Shown here: piece by piece, positions 33,191-46,249 of the stretch
Layout of the letters: each line of letters opens with the position of its first letter
How positions within the stretch are numbered: position 1 is the stretch's first letter
Source of the DNA: Hyalella azteca
Taxonomy: Eukaryota > Arthropoda > Malacostraca > Amphipoda > Hyalellidae
Reading direction: 5' to 3'
NCBI RefSeq assembly: GCF_000764305.2
Contig: NW_025944986.1
Coordinates: 62,001 to 126,000 of the forward strand
DNA length: 64,000 nucleotides
Translations under genes and position numbers: made by a program
The notes under the pieces: generated by a model
Database searches by the model: none
What the model was told of the DNA's origin: nothing
Seen by the model: the letters and a program-made list of their open reading frames with translations, nothing else

Positions 33191-36100
33191 AATTCTTCTC
33201 TTAAATAACATTATCCAGAGTCTTTTCCTGTACCAGCGTATCCTTTAATTTTAATCAAACTATGTGATGCCCTGGAACGTCCCTGGAAGCCATCTGATTT
33301 CTGAACGCCAATTTATTTGCCGATTAAAATCAGAGCTTTTGTGGGACGTTAGTTAATAAACTCGCACTTCTGAGACGATCCTTGAGCGATAGCAACAGAT
33401 TGTCTACTGACGGTGGATGCATCTTAGCGTGAGCTCAAGAGGGGACCGAATGCTATAGATTGGTTAACCCTATGATGAAGCTCAGAGGTTGTGGCCATTT
33501 GTAGCTCTGGCCAGTTTACATTCTGGAAAACTGGCTTGGCTTCATATCTAATCTCACCCAAATAATATAACCCTACTTGTATTTCAACTGCATTCAAACT
33601 TGATATGATTACCAATTTATTTTAACATTTAATTTAAGGTGACAATTTTTTAGAATGCAGCTGCTGGTGCTAGGTTTACAAATTAATTTGCTTAGGAATT
33701 GCCTGAAATGGAAACCACAGTATACGGCTTGCTCTAATCTTTAAGACATTTATTAGGCGCAAGCAATTCTTTTAAGTCAGCTGGTATTTTTGTGGCAGGA
33801 TGGACTGCACGAAACGTTTTAGCTCGTCAGTTTATCTGTGCTACCTGACTACAATATAATTGTGGCCAGGTGAAGCTCCTGCTCCCGATTCAGAGGACTT
33901 CCATCGGGCAGCAGCTCGGGCCAATTCACTATTCGCAAGATTTTGGTGTTTTCCTCAAAACAGTTACGATTTAATAAACTCAATATTTTTTAGAGGTTTC
34001 TTTATTTTATCATTTAGGTGAAACTGAATCATTTCTTCCACTGACATGGGAGGGCGCGCTAAAAATTTGTACAATTGATCCCTCGATCGTACGAGGATGA
34101 GTGAGAGGAGTAGGCTGGTGCGAACGAGGGCTAGAAAGGTTTAATGAAACGAACAATACAATATTAATAACGTATATAAATATATAGAAGCGATAATAAC
34201 ATATAGAAAAACATATAAAAATCAGTTATATACGAATATGACCCAACAGCCCCCCAATGTGCGATAAAAATATCAACAACTGCAGTGCAATAAATGGAAC
34301 GCAGCAATAACAGATAAAATAACTTTTCTTTGAATTTATTTCTCCTGCTTTCATCTTACTCTTAACACCAACTACCCTCTTGTTCTAGCCTTTGCAGCTT
34401 TGCTCTAATATTTTACCTCTCGAACCTTACCTTTTCTCAACCAACATCAAATGAATATGTACCGCCTAGGAGTTAGCCAATATAAATGTCTGGTATTCAT
34501 TGTACACCTACTTATCTATAATGCTCAGCGATGAGAATCTTGTCGGCAGAATATTAAAATAGTATAATTAACACATATTCATATTACGCAAATAAAAATC
34601 TTCCTTGTGTTTTAATTCGCAACGTAAATTATAATTTCATTGGCATTTAGGGCACGTCGGATGGTTAGCAGCTAGCTATGTCAACAATCAAACCGACAGA
34701 TATGCGGACGTTACAGGCTAAGGTAACTTCCCAGTCGAATTTACACTGATAGATTATTTGTATGCACCACTAAATATGGTGGTATAATTAGGCAATATGT
34801 TGAACAAAAAACATTAATTAATAGCAAGTCGAACGTTGGGTAGTAGCAAAGGGACTGATTTCTGACGGACGAATCAGAAAATAATAAAAAATATAAGCCT
34901 GAATAGAATATTTTCCTTTTTCAAATTATCCACGAAATATAAGACATTAAAATTATTTTAAAATCTATTTTTCTAAAATGCTCATCAATAACATTTATTT
35001 ACAAGAGGTGACGGTCAAAAGACGCTCCATGTGACATAGCTTCTGAATGCAGTTCAGACAGTACCGTTCCTAAATCCTAATTGTTTAGATCTCGTTCGCC
35101 AGTCTTGCACCATTTATTTTATTGTTGCTTCCACCATCAAGTTAATTGTGGCAAAATTATTGTCGTCTTTAACTCAGGGAGTTTCTGAACACAAGTCTTT
35201 CGTACAAGTGAGTTACTGGTATAATGATTGCGCATTTTAATTACGTATGGTATGAAATAATTGACCCTTCTCGTATGACAGTGAAACTGAATGTTATTAT
35301 GGACTCGTTTTCGTTTCCCAGTGCATTGCTAGGTATTTGCCTATGTCAACTCTACTTTTTCACTTTGCTTTACACGCTCACTGTCAAATTAACTGGTTAA
35401 CATCTTAACTTTCGAAGAATGTACTACCTGGAATGATGCACTGATGACTCTGAGCCACTGATGAGTGATGACTGATCTGTCCAAAATCTCAAACTCCTAA
35501 TACTATTTTCTTTTATATCAACTACCTATAGAATTTCTCAGGCTCACTGACACTGAGTGAGGCTGAGGTTTGAACTAAAGAAATGGGTAATGTTTGTTTC
35601 TTTTTCAATTAGAAATATCAGGCATAAGTTTCCTAAAATTATGGGTAAATACAATCATTTCTGTTTCACAGGAGAATGAGGAGATTTTTGAAAATTGTGT
35701 TTAAAAGTAGCTAGGCAATTTTTCTTTGAAAAAATTCTGAAGAAGCTATAGGAATGGTTGAAGTTGGCCAGATTCACAGACATTTTTGTTCAATTTACAG
35801 GTTATTTCTGGATTTTCTGCCCAATTTTCCAGATAGTGTTCCTCTATTTTGAGATTCATAAGACAAAGTTAAATCTTAGGCAATCTGGAATAGGGTAAAC
35901 GCGGTATATTCCGACACTTTAAGGACGCATCGAGAAATGAAAAACTATAAAAAAATACCGTATGCGTTACGTAAGTTCTGTTGCCTTCACATGACTCTCA
36001 AAACACTTCACTACGCGTCAGGCCGTCAGCAACGAGACAGTATCTCTGATGCAAGAAATACTGGCTAAATACATTTTAATTTAGAAATTAAGGTCAATCA

Positions 36101-36590
36101 AAAATTCAAAATTTCTGCTGTCAGGGCTATGTTGATTCTTGCGAACCGATTGTTGCATCCAGTCGCTTATATTGAAAATAAAATGATTTAAGCAAGTATT
36201 TCTTGCATCAGAGATAATTCAAAGTTTGCTAATGTTAACAGCATTATAATACATGCAGAAACGTACATTTTTTTATAGATATTAAAAATTTACGCTCTAT
36301 GACTTGTATACTATGTCTATTACAGTCTATAGGATTTTGAATCGATGCATGCATTCAAATTCAAATTAGGTCCACCCACGCCCCATGCCCACGGCCAGTG
36401 TAGCTGTCAGCTCACCTTCTTCAGAAGTGTGAAAGCTTTTGCCAGTGAAGGTGTGTTTTGCGATCGGTCCATAAAGAAGTGTTGATCGGTTCAAAATGAC
36501 ATAAGAACAGGTTCTTTTGAATAACCTATGGATTGGCACCATGCTTGATCCTCCCGTGTCCATCGATCAATTTAAAATTCTTTGTAACGC
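33191..36590. other. Intergenic stretch without recognised features
   Basis: AT-rich; only chance-length frames. I see no domain motif, RNA gene or clear repeat. Confidence 0.5.
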
Positions 36591-36591
36591 T

Positions 36592-36860
36592 AGCAGCCAA
36601 ACCGATTTATGAATTTTAGAATCTCTTTACATCCATAAACTTAAACCTAAGTTGAATAACCAATCCAGCTCTTTTCCTCTTTTGATTCTAGGTCAATAGT
36701 TGTTTTTTTCCTTTCTTTCCTTGTCATTTTCTAAATTTATGTACTAAAATTGATTTCCATGTATTTCCAGATGTATTCTACTAGCTGATGATGGGCATAG
36801 CCCAAAACGTTCTGTTTTGTTTATCTAGGACTTCTATTCAGTAAAATGTTTTATGCAACT
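36592..36860 (+). mobile_element. Penelope-like element 3' fragment
   Basis: One frame reads ILESLYIHKLKPKLNNQSSS after an in-frame TGA. It closely parallels the ILESLYIFKLRPNLNSAASS end of the fragment at 1368-1763. About 80 bases on comes CTGATGATGGGCATAGCCCAAAACGTT, a hairpin-bearing motif typical of the tails of such elements. Dead by truncation and the stop. Confidence 0.65.
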
Positions 36861-37377
36861 TTTTTGGTTTTAACCTTTATTCTTAAACTAAGAAGAACTC
36901 CTCGAGATATTGTGAGATACAGATTTGCATGAATAATGCCATTCAATATCGTTAGCTACATTAAATTGAGGGTGGAAGATGGGAATGGCAATGATTAATT
37001 TTCTGAAGCAACCTTTACAAAATTAGCATCAAACAAGCAAACGGATGTCATGTCAACCGGAACTCTAACACCACAGCAGAGAGTATTTTATGCAGCTAAT
37101 GAATTTCGCAAAGTTTGCTGGAAGAGAGATCTTTGAATTTTAGAAAATAGGCAGGATAGTTCAATGAAGGGTGGTGGCAGAACTGCAATCTTGATACTCT
37201 ATTGCGATTCGTGCTATGATAACCTACGTAACAATTTTCATATGATAGTTATAATTTTTGCACATTCAAAGTAGGTATACATGACATAACATAACACACC
37301 CAGATTTGGAAACCATAATTGCTCAAATGAAGCAAAAATAAATGACAGATCATTGACTTATCTTGCAAATGTATATA

Positions 37378-38332
37378 CAGCAATCCCTTGATTAGCACGG
37401 TTTTGAATACCGCGGTTTTGATTAATGCGGAAAAAAAATTTGCGACCTACCCTTAATCTACGCAGTGCCAGTTTACTACAGCAATCCCTTGATTAGCACG
37501 GTTTTGAATACCGCGGTTTTGATTAACGCGGAAAAAAAATTTGCGACCTACCCTTAATCTACGCAGTGCCAGTTTAGATTAGCGCGACTTTTTTTTTCAC
37601 AAAGCATCATTTTCCCGCCTCTAGCCAGAGGTGTTACGTTCGTAACAAAAGTGTTACTTTTTGCTTATTAGATCTTATGTTGTTACTTTTGTTACGACTT
37701 TTGGAAAAATTCGCCAAATGTTGTTACTTTATGAATTTCAGCCCATAATTCTTTAAATAAGGTCCCGTTCCGTAGGAACTTGTGCTGACTACAGAGTCGG
37801 TTTAACCTTGCCTTGTCTTGTTCATAACTCAAATGATCAAGTTTGGCAACGTTCGCCGGTAAGTTCGCCATGCCGGTGCTCTAGCCCTTTAAGCCCTGGT
37901 GTGACGAATTCTTCACACAGTAAATAAAAGCTTCTACCGAGAGTAATTACATGTTTGGAATCTAGCCGCGAGTGTGACGGTAGCGTCACATGTTGTGAAC
38001 TCGTTCGAACGACCTTCAATGGAGTAGGCGCGTTGCTACTGCCAGTTTAACACAAAGACTGCGCGTGATCTGAAAAGTAATTCAGATTGTTTTTTCACTT
38101 TCGAAACATAATTCAGTGCGTAAAGGGCTAGTTACTTGTTAGCCTACAACTAGTCAAGATCGCTGCCATATCTACTGCTCACTTTTATCAAACTACATAA
38201 TTTTCCTTTCCTTTGCTATTTTTGAGGATTCATTATAATTATTCCCATATATTCTTAAGTTTGATTAGCACAGTTTTGCTTAACACGGTAAAACTCGGGG
38301 ATTTATTAACCGCGTTAATCAAAGGATAGCTG
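37378..38332. mobile_element. Non-autonomous pogo/Tigger-like DNA transposon
   Basis: The ends CAGCAATCCCTTGATTAGCA (left) and, reverse complemented, CAGCTATCCTTTGATTAACG (right) are inverted repeats flanked by TA at 37376-37377 and 38333-38334. The sequence type (CAGT.TCCCTTGATTAACGCGG) is that of Tc1/pogo-Tigger ends. The left end with about 100 bases is tandemly duplicated: the second copy starts about 101 bases later (37479). There is no transposase frame. Confidence 0.75.
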
Positions 38333-38526
38333 TATTCATATTTTGTATCATATAGTTTAATTACGCTCTGTAATTATACTGTATTGACCTGACTGAGATA
38401 ACGCTTACTTTCGGTATCTAAGCTAAGTTACATGCCTTTACATAGCGCGCCTCGGTTTTTTGCCTCTACTGAAGAGTTTGAAAACCTGAAAACCTCTCTC
38501 ACGGCAAACCTATCTCCTAGAGTTTT

Positions 38527-38780
38527 TAAGCTACAACAATGAGACATGAACTATTTGATGTGCAATAAAAAGATCTACAAATCGCTGTAGGCGTTTTTCT
38601 AATTTCGTTATAGTTTGGATTTTGTTCTGCAAAAAGGAGGGTGTGGTGGGTAAAATTGAAAAATTTATGAAAAATGCCCACACACCCACAAAAACAAGAA
38701 TTTCCAAAAACGCATACAGCGTCTTATAGATATGGTCTTTACGCATCAAATGATATGTGTCTCAATGTTGTACCTTGAAA
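38527..38780. repeat. Diverged inverted repeat (hairpin MITE-like)
   Basis: Arms about 38527-38610 and 38690-38780 share, inverted, CATTTGATG-type text, a Thr/Leu-rich block and CGCTGTA.GCGTTTTT / AAAAACGC.TACAGCG. Identity is roughly two thirds. No coding content. Confidence 0.5.
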
Positions 38781-40484
38781 ATCCTAGGAGGATATAGATT
38801 TCTATGGTACCCCCTTTTTTGGCTGTTTTCTTAGATTTTCATGTTTTTTTCATTTATTTTGAAAAAATTCCCAAGAACAAAAAAGGTTAGATTTCTGTTT
38901 TACATATGTGTAAGAAGTTTCAGAGTGATCCATCTGTAAATAGCCGAGATAAATTTTACCCCAGACGCTCCCTTTAAATCATTAAATGTAAATTTGCATA
39001 CTATGAAATTTGTTGATAGTAGATAGATAGTTTTTTCAGGATTTAAAATGTTTGGACTAGGGATAGCAAGCATAGTCAGGGTTCCAGTTCTCCATCATTA
39101 AACTGTAAATCAACAATATAATCAATAATGTCTTTAGTTTGATGATAATAATAATAATAATCCTGGCTGGAAGCATCTTTTAAAACTGACACAACATATA
39201 AATCACTTCACTAGATTCTTGAATGATAGCAAGCTTGTTGCATGCTGCAACTAAGAAAACAGAAAATGTAATTAAATGAACAATATAACATTTGGGTAAA
39301 ATCAGCAACTATTTGAACCATAAATCTGCAATTAAAAGAGTAAATCACTTGATTAATGTGTAGAAGTTGAAGAAATGTCCAAATGAATTACAAAAGCAAA
39401 GCATTCAAGAATAACTTGCAAGCAAATGACGGTTAAGAATTGCAATACTTAACACACGTATATAGGTATAAATTGCATATGAAGTTAAAGTAATCTAAAT
39501 AACAGAAAGTAAAATTATTGAAAACTTATAACAAGATCATTTGTACCTATATATGTAAATGGATCAATGCCAAGTGCATTTGCCAATAACTTGTGACAGA
39601 TTTTCCCAAAAAGTTGTCAATTAGAAACTAGCAACTGCACTTGCTAGGTCCCCAAATTACTAGCAAAATCATTAATCACTATTTAAAAAAAATACTATTA
39701 ATAAAAATTTTTGCTTTCAATAAATATTTTTATATGTAATCAAGTTCAGTTTTAGAAAAATTATGGCGTATGAAACTTTTTATTCATATGTTTGCTTGGA
39801 GCAATAGTTGGGCAGCAATTGTTGCTTGGAAGTACTACGTAGGTACTAAGAGTAATACTGTACTTCTTGGCAACACCTGCTTTAAGGCATTATTTAATTT
39901 TTCATCAATCTTACTACTGCAATGCTTCAATGCTGTTAAATGTGCACCATGTGTGTGATTGTAGCCTTTAAGTGGGAAAAAGAAGAGAATATTTGGAACA
40001 TACAGAACTGAGTATAGACAGCTCCATATCATCACTGTGTTTAGTGACTGAAAATTATTAGAAACCTGTTTAACAAGCACCAAGCATATATATATTATTA
40101 CAATCATAATCTTAAGTGTTTAGTACGTATTTAAACTTACTTGAACCTTGCATTCATTACACAAGGTTGACCAATGTTGGCCTGGACCTTTTGCTGCACA
40201 ATTAAAAGAAAAAGTTTTTTGTTGTTGACCTTTTAACCAATCAAAATGTTTGTCTCCAAGAAGGCTCTATTTTGGAGTAAAGTGCAGTATGTAGTATGGA
40301 AAAATTGGGGAGAAATCTAATCAATATTCAATAAAATGATCAAATACTTTACATTTTGATAATGTCAATTTCAAATTTGAGATGACTGGTTCTTTTTTTG
40401 AAATTGTCTGAGCTCCATTAGGCAGGGATGCAAAAAATAAAAAATTCCTGTATTTTAAATGACTAATAAATTATTAATTTTCAG
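38781..40484. other. Upstream region of DCP1; probable 5' UTR intron end
   Basis: AT-rich, without a recognised gene. It ends with TTATTAATTTTCAG at 40484, a good splice acceptor immediately before the DCP1 start. The first, non-coding exon and promoter lie somewhere upstream and were not located. Confidence 0.55.
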
Positions 40485-40485
40485 A

Positions 40486-42141
40486 ATGGAAGAGTTCCGA
40501 GAGCAGCTGCGTCTAAACATGCTGAGGTGCGTGGACAATCATGCCGAGACCGTGGTTGCAGTTGCAGGCCGCACAGCTCTCTACAACTACAATGAGTCAG
40601 GAGAAACATGGAGCAAGACTGATGTTGAAGGAACTTTGATGATCTACACCCGTAATGCCAAGCCATGTCATATGCTCACCATCATCAACAGAAATTCCAA
40701 ATCAAATTTCATTGAGCCTATCACAAAGAACTGTGATGCTCAGATTAAAACCCCTTATATTTTGCTAAGAAATGACAAGATGAAGATTTTAGGCATCTGG
40801 TTTGCTGATGATAATGATGTGCCTAAGATATTTGAAGCTATTGGAAATTTTATAAAAATGGAGGAACCTGAGATCAGTCTTGTTCCAGCCAATGATGCAA
40901 ACAATGAAGCCAAGACATCTCGTGTAAGTGATATGCATCACAACACTGCATCATCCAGCTCGCCCGAGAACATAATGTCAATGCTCAGCAAGGCACATGG
41001 TGAATATGAAATCAAGAAAGTTGACAACACTGTTGAGAACAAGAGGTCCCCTAGCGCCAACCTTCACCAAGTAAACAACGTGGTTAACACAATTGCTAAC
41101 TCTAATAACAGTCTTGGAATTGCACAAGAGAATGCTGGAGCTAAATCACCTCAAGGCAACACAGTTGCTGATTTCTTTGCCAAAGTTGGTGTAGGACTTG
41201 GACCTTCAGCAAATGCTGCAGGTCCTCATCATGTTTCGCCTCAGAATAACGTGAATGGTAACGCCAATTCAGTGATGCCAATTGAGCTCATTAACCAGTC
41301 AGCTAACCCAGTGCTGCAGCAACTGTTCCAGGGCGCCGCGGCCGTGGGTGGCCAAGCCTCGGTGCTGTGCAGCAACGGCTCCACCAGGGCTCTTCCTATC
41401 CCAGCTACTGGGTCTGCAATCACCGACAACAGCCGAGATGCGGGAGTCAGCAAGTCAGGGTCCATGTCACTTCAGGAGCTGGAAGGGCAACTCAGGAAAA
41501 ACCTGCTTATGCCTGGCATGACAGTATGCAGTGAAGATGATCTGCTAAAGCAACCGGCTGCTTCCAATGCTGCCAACATCAATTCCCAACACCTCCCTCT
41601 ACGGTTTGGCATGGCCACTGTGCCCATGAGCGAGACTGGAGTCGTACCGGGAAGTGTGACGAGCGCGCTAGATGGTAAACAGATTTTGAGTAGCCCCAAC
41701 GCGGGTTTGGGGTTGATTTTGGGTGGCCCTCCTGGCATCAATACCTCAACATTCTCTAGCCACAGCAACTCAAGCGACAGCGGGGCTCGCAGTGACGGAG
41801 GCATGAACCTCACTGAAGAAGACATACTCAACAAGAATGAGCAGGACAAGCTAAGATTGCAGCAGCTACAGCAGCAGGTGCAGTTGCAGCACATGCAACA
41901 CCAGCAACAACTTCGCCTCGCGCAGAAGCAACCGCATCAGCCGCAGCAACAACTGCTTATAGAACAACAGCTGCAGCAGCGAGTGCAACTTCTGAGCAAT
42001 AAAGAACCTCAGAAAACATTACCTCCACTCAATCAGAGTCAGTTTGTTCTGGCCCTGAGCCACGCTCTCACAAAGGAGGACTTCGTGCGGCAGCTCTACC
42101 AGGCGTACGAAGAAGTCGTACTCAAGCATCCCAACTGCTAA
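40486..42141 (+). CDS. Dcp1: mRNA-decapping enzyme subunit DCP1
   Basis: The product is 551 residues in one coding exon. Residues about 5-125 form the EVH1-type DCP1 domain, with NYNESGETWSKTDVEGTLMI, NRNSKSNFIEPITKNCDAQI and KILGIWFADDNDVPKIFEAI. These correspond to the family's W-KTDIEGTLF, NR.N..N.VEP and IWFYD..D segments. A short helix (about 160-175: ENIMSMLSKAHGEYE) matches the conserved linker helix of metazoan DCP1. A long Asn/Ser-rich linker and a Gln-rich stretch (about 455-510) follow. The last 40 residues (LNQSQFVLALSHALTKEDFV, then RQLYQAYEEVV) are the trimerisation domain. DCP1 activates the decapping enzyme DCP2 in the cytoplasm and P-bodies. The Met at 40486 is chosen because a splice acceptor ends at 40484; an earlier in-frame Met at 40459 would lie in the intron. 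The usual Asp-Pro after the first helix is replaced by Asp-Asn. Confidence 0.93.
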   Translation: MEEFREQLRLNMLRCVDNHAETVVAVAGRTALYNYNESGETWSKTDVEGTLMIYTRNAKPCHMLTIINRNSKSNFIEPITKNCDAQIKTPYILLRNDKMKILGIWFADDNDVPKIFEAIGNFIKMEEPEISLVPANDANNEAKTSRVSDMHHNTASSSSPENIMSMLSKAHGEYEIKKVDNTVENKRSPSANLHQVNNVVNTIANSNNSLGIAQENAGAKSPQGNTVADFFAKVGVGLGPSANAAGPHHVSPQNNVNGNANSVMPIELINQSANPVLQQLFQGAAAVGGQASVLCSNGSTRALPIPATGSAITDNSRDAGVSKSGSMSLQELEGQLRKNLLMPGMTVCSEDDLLKQPAASNAANINSQHLPLRFGMATVPMSETGVVPGSVTSALDGKQILSSPNAGLGLILGGPPGINTSTFSSHSNSSDSGARSDGGMNLTEEDILNKNEQDKLRLQQLQQQVQLQHMQHQQQLRLAQKQPHQPQQQLLIEQQLQQRVQLLSNKEPQKTLPPLNQSQFVLALSHALTKEDFVRQLYQAYEEVVLKHPNC

Positions 42142-42244
42142 GAATCCTCCCTTTGTTTCTCAGATGCTTCAGTACCTTGAGTAGCTTAATGTTTTATGGT
42201 AGAGTCTGCCGTCAAACTTTATACGCTAGTTTATTTTATTCTTA

Positions 42245-42254
42245 TGTAAATAAA
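42245..42254 (+). terminator. DCP1 poly(A) signal overlapping a Pumilio-type site
   Basis: AATAAA at 42249-42254, 108 bases after the stop. It overlaps TGTAAATA (42245-42252), which fits the Pumilio recognition consensus UGUAHAUA. Longer 3' UTR forms are possible, because non-coding AT-rich sequence continues. Confidence 0.6.
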
Positions 42255-42259
42255 AGATA

Positions 42260-45200
42260 AATTTGGTGTTTACAAATAGCAACTAGTACTGTTTTAGTTT
42301 GCTTGGTCGAGAAGTTCAGAGCATTAGAGGTGAAATCTATGAGAAGCTATTTACAATTTAGGATAGCATTGCAAATAAGGCGCTACTAGCAGATATTTAT
42401 CGTCTCTCTACATCCGTGTGTAATGTCAAGTTACTGCAGTAGCTTCATAGTTCTTCAAATATATAGTTCTACATAGTTTAGCTGTAGTCTAAACCAGCCC
42501 TACAGTTGTTCCTTCAGTACTTTCATTCCAAAATATCTTCATCAAATAGAATTTATTTCATTGATATTTGAAGCCGTTATGCTTCACTGCTGTCATGAAA
42601 ATTTTCCCTGTCAAAATCTGTATTGGATTATTTACAACAAAATAGCACTGGATTCATGTCTCTAGATAGAAGTGAAAAATCTTACTGGTCTCAAGGATTT
42701 GTGAAGCGTGTATCGGTTTAAGAGATTCTCTGCACAGGCTATGCACGTGTCGATATGTACACGGTACGAGGAATATTATTGTTGCTAAATACTTAATGGA
42801 CTTGGGCATGTGCTTCTAAGTTGTGTGTTAAAGTTGAGGATCGGATTTTAATCCGTTGTATGTCGGAGTGGAATTATACCGCACTGCAATAATTTTACTT
42901 GTAAACTTCAAGTTCGAAGATTTTTTTTTTCTGTCTTGACTTTGGCTTCTGGAACTTGGTCTTTAAACGTGTTTTTACCTCATTTATTTTGAGAACAAAT
43001 TCAGGTAGGTATTATTTAATTGTTCTCTGACGATTTTACAAAATTATTGAACTGTAAAAGATAATGTTAAGGGACTTCGTTTCTCAGACTTTGACGCTTA
43101 GACGATTATTTTTCATACTCATTAGCAATTATTTTGGTTGAAGTAAAGCTTTTCATTCAATAGCTGTCGTCTTGTGTTTGAATTCGATTATTATAAGGCT
43201 GAACAAAATTGATGTCAGCAACGAGTAGGCCTTATCCTCTAATCGGGATTCCTCTAAGAGTTCTTAGGCTGTCCAAGAACTGGCATTATTGGCTACTTTT
43301 AGAGTTATGACGCATATAAATTTTAATTTCTTTCAGGATTGGCGACTAAAACTTATCATGGGCTAATGTTCATAACTTTTGTAGAACTTCTTAGTTAGGA
43401 TCATCTCTCTGACTCGTGCATATCGTTGCAACCCGCCCTTGTTGATCACGCTCCAAGTTGTCATTAAATCTATACCTAAACGTGCACTTTACATTTATTT
43501 CGCCAGTATTGTTGTGTGTAGACAGAGGACTAAGCTTTCTTGGCGTTGCCTCATCGGCAACTCCAATTTTCTATCTCACTAAATCTTCGGATGGCTTGTT
43601 TTGTCTTTCTTACCCTCAAACATCAAGCAGAATTTATGTAGTAGCAACCCTTAAATATATAGATAATAGCAATGCCTTCGACAATGACCAGGTAAGAGCT
43701 ATGCGAGAGTCACCTGCAGCAAGTTCTAGATCCTGTCGATGTTGAACGCAATCAACTTAAGTAGTTCATGCTAAATGAGTTTTTTTGTTTGACAATCATT
43801 TTATTGATAGGTTGCATATTCTAGGATTTTTTTACACTTCTACGCAAACTTTGCCGAGTCACAGCTTCAAGTTACTTTAGTTATAGCTTTGGTCACTTAT
43901 GGGCATAACTTTTAGGGAAAATCGTGACTCTGGATTGAAGGATGGGATTTTTGTCGCTGCTAGTATCCCCGGCCTTGAAGAAGTATATACCTATGTGTCT
44001 TAATAACCAACGTACGCAGCGTTGTTCGAATTCATGCTCGTTTTACTTACTCATCTCATAGTTATTTAAATAAATATTTGATAAAAAAATGCTGAGAAAG
44101 CTTAATTAAATAAGTCCATTGCTCGCGATCGCTTTGCTGTAATGCAGTATTCGAGTGTTAGATCGAGCATTGCCTTCTACAGGAAAATTCTCCTAACTTG
44201 CCAGCAGTTGACCGGAAACATGCGACCGTGTATTGAAGAAGGAACCCTCAAAGCTCTACCCCAGATTTGGTTTTATTGCTTGAATGGAAAAGCGAATTTC
44301 GGTACAATTTTGGCAATTCCCAACATGAGCTGCACTCCAGAATTTTCACCAATGAAACATTTATACAGTATTGCACAGTTCAAATAACAACCACATATTA
44401 TGAATGATTTTGTGCCTCCAAGTATTTTAATTTCAGGTTCGCATTTCCCAATATCAACAGATTTGGAGAGCATTATCTTTGCTTTTTGGCTGCTGTTCTG
44501 ACTCGCAAGTAATTGGTTCATCTTTAACTAAACCGCTACATTCAATTCAATATAAACTGCTCTGCTAATGTGTGGCTTAAAGAAGTTTCGATGCTACCCT
44601 GTGATTTGCCCTCGTGGTGTGATCTCTTCCCTTGGAGTCTGCAGTGATCGTCATTTCCATTCTCAATTTTCCGCCATTTCAATTGATTTTTTCAAGTGCA
44701 TAACACCATAACAAGGCATGCGCAGACGAGGAGTGAGAAAGATTGGCATAGCAGTCATGGGTCTCAAGGTGTAGCATTTGTAGTCATCGTGTTTGGTGTG
44801 TCTTGTGGTGTCGGAACGTACAACAGCTTCACGCTGAGTGAGAGATCCGGCTTTTTTGCATTAACTTCCGACACGTTTATCAAGACAAGCACAAAGGAGC
44901 ATCTTACTTTAGAAATATAGTCTTTGAATCTATTAACCGAGTCATGAATGGTTTTTGATCCAAAGACATGAAGTACAAGCGGTGCCTGTGAGTCGGGAAC
45001 AGGTTTATAAACTAGGTACTCGATTTTGAGAGACTTCAGTCCGATACGAAACTGCACTAATAATGGTCACCTTTGATCAGTAAACAAACTTAGAGTAACC
45101 AAATGTCGTGCACACGAGTTGAAGTGTGATTGTGGAGCCATTGCTCGCATTGGTAGAAACGTTGCTCGCAGCTTCATGAATTGATTTCTTGGTCAACTTA

Positions 45201-45430
45201 ATAATCGGGTTGATAGTTTTGCCCTCGATTAATATTGCTCGAAGTGCCGAGCTATTATTGGTTCACAGTCTGCTTTCAAATAATAGGTGCTATTTCGGTG
45301 GCCAAACAACCGCCGACGCACGTCGGAGGTTAACGCGAGTCAAATTTTAAACATGGAAGAGAGCCTGATCGCTGCGTGCATGCTGGCCGCGCTTGAAGTA
45401 TTCACGAAGCTGCGCCAGCAACCGGCTACA
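42260..45430. other. DCP1 3' flank / intergenic, no gene seen
   Basis: Short frames at 43458-43745, 44142-44387 and 44696-44920 show no conserved motif. Part may be a longer DCP1 3' UTR. Confidence 0.5.
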
Positions 45431-45448
45431 CGCACGCGCCTGCTATCA

Positions 45449-46246
45449 AAGTGGGGTGAAGCGTAGCAACGAGGGGTGAGACGGTGCAACGTGGGGTGAG
45501 ACGGTGCAATGTGGGGTGAGGCGTAGCAACGTGGGGTGAGACGTACGGTGCAACGTGGGGTGAAGCGTAGCAACGTGGGGTGAGGCGTAGCAACGTGGGG
45601 TGAGGCGTAGCAACGTGGGGTGAAGCGTAGCAACGTGGGGTGAAGCGTAGCAACGTGGGGTGAAGCGTAGCAAAGTGGGGGGAAGCGTAGTAATGTGGGG
45701 TGAGGCGTAGCAACGTGGGGTGAGACGGTGCAACGTGGGGTGAGGTGTAGCAACGTGGGGTGAGACGGTGCAACGTGGGGTGAGGTGTAACAATGTGGGG
45801 TGAAGCGTAGCAACGTGGGGTGAGACGGTGTAATGTGGGGTGAGGCGTCGCAATGTGGGGTGAGGCGTAGCAACGTGGGGTGAAGCGTAGCAACGTGGGG
45901 TGAGACGGTGCAACGTGGGGTGAGGCGTCGCAATGTGGGGTGAGACGACGCAACGTGGGGTGAGGCTTAGTAATGTGGGGTAGAGCGTAGCAATGTGGGG
46001 TGAAGCGTAGCAACGTGGGGTGAAGCGTAGCAACGTGGGGTGAAGCGTAGCAACGTGGGGTGAGACGACGCAACGTGGGGTGACAAGTACCAACGTGGGG
46101 TGAGGCTTAGTAATGTGGGGTGAAGCGTAGCAACTAGCAACGTGGGGTGAGGCTTAGTAATGTGGGGTGAAGCGTAGCAACGTGGGGTGGGGTGAGGCGT
46201 AGCAACGTGAGGTGAGGCGTAGCAACGTGGGGTGAGGCAGCGCAAC
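45449..46246. repeat. 20-bp minisatellite, about 40 copies
   Basis: The consensus unit is GCGTAGCAACGTGGGGTGAG, with variants at GCGTAG/ACGGTG/GCTTAG and CAACG/CAATG. Because 20 is not a multiple of three and the unit lacks stops on the minus strand, all three minus frames stay open and produce 200-residue Pro/His/Thr/Leu repeats. No start context, splice site or flanking exon supports translation. Confidence 0.95.
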
Positions 46247-46249
46247 CCT

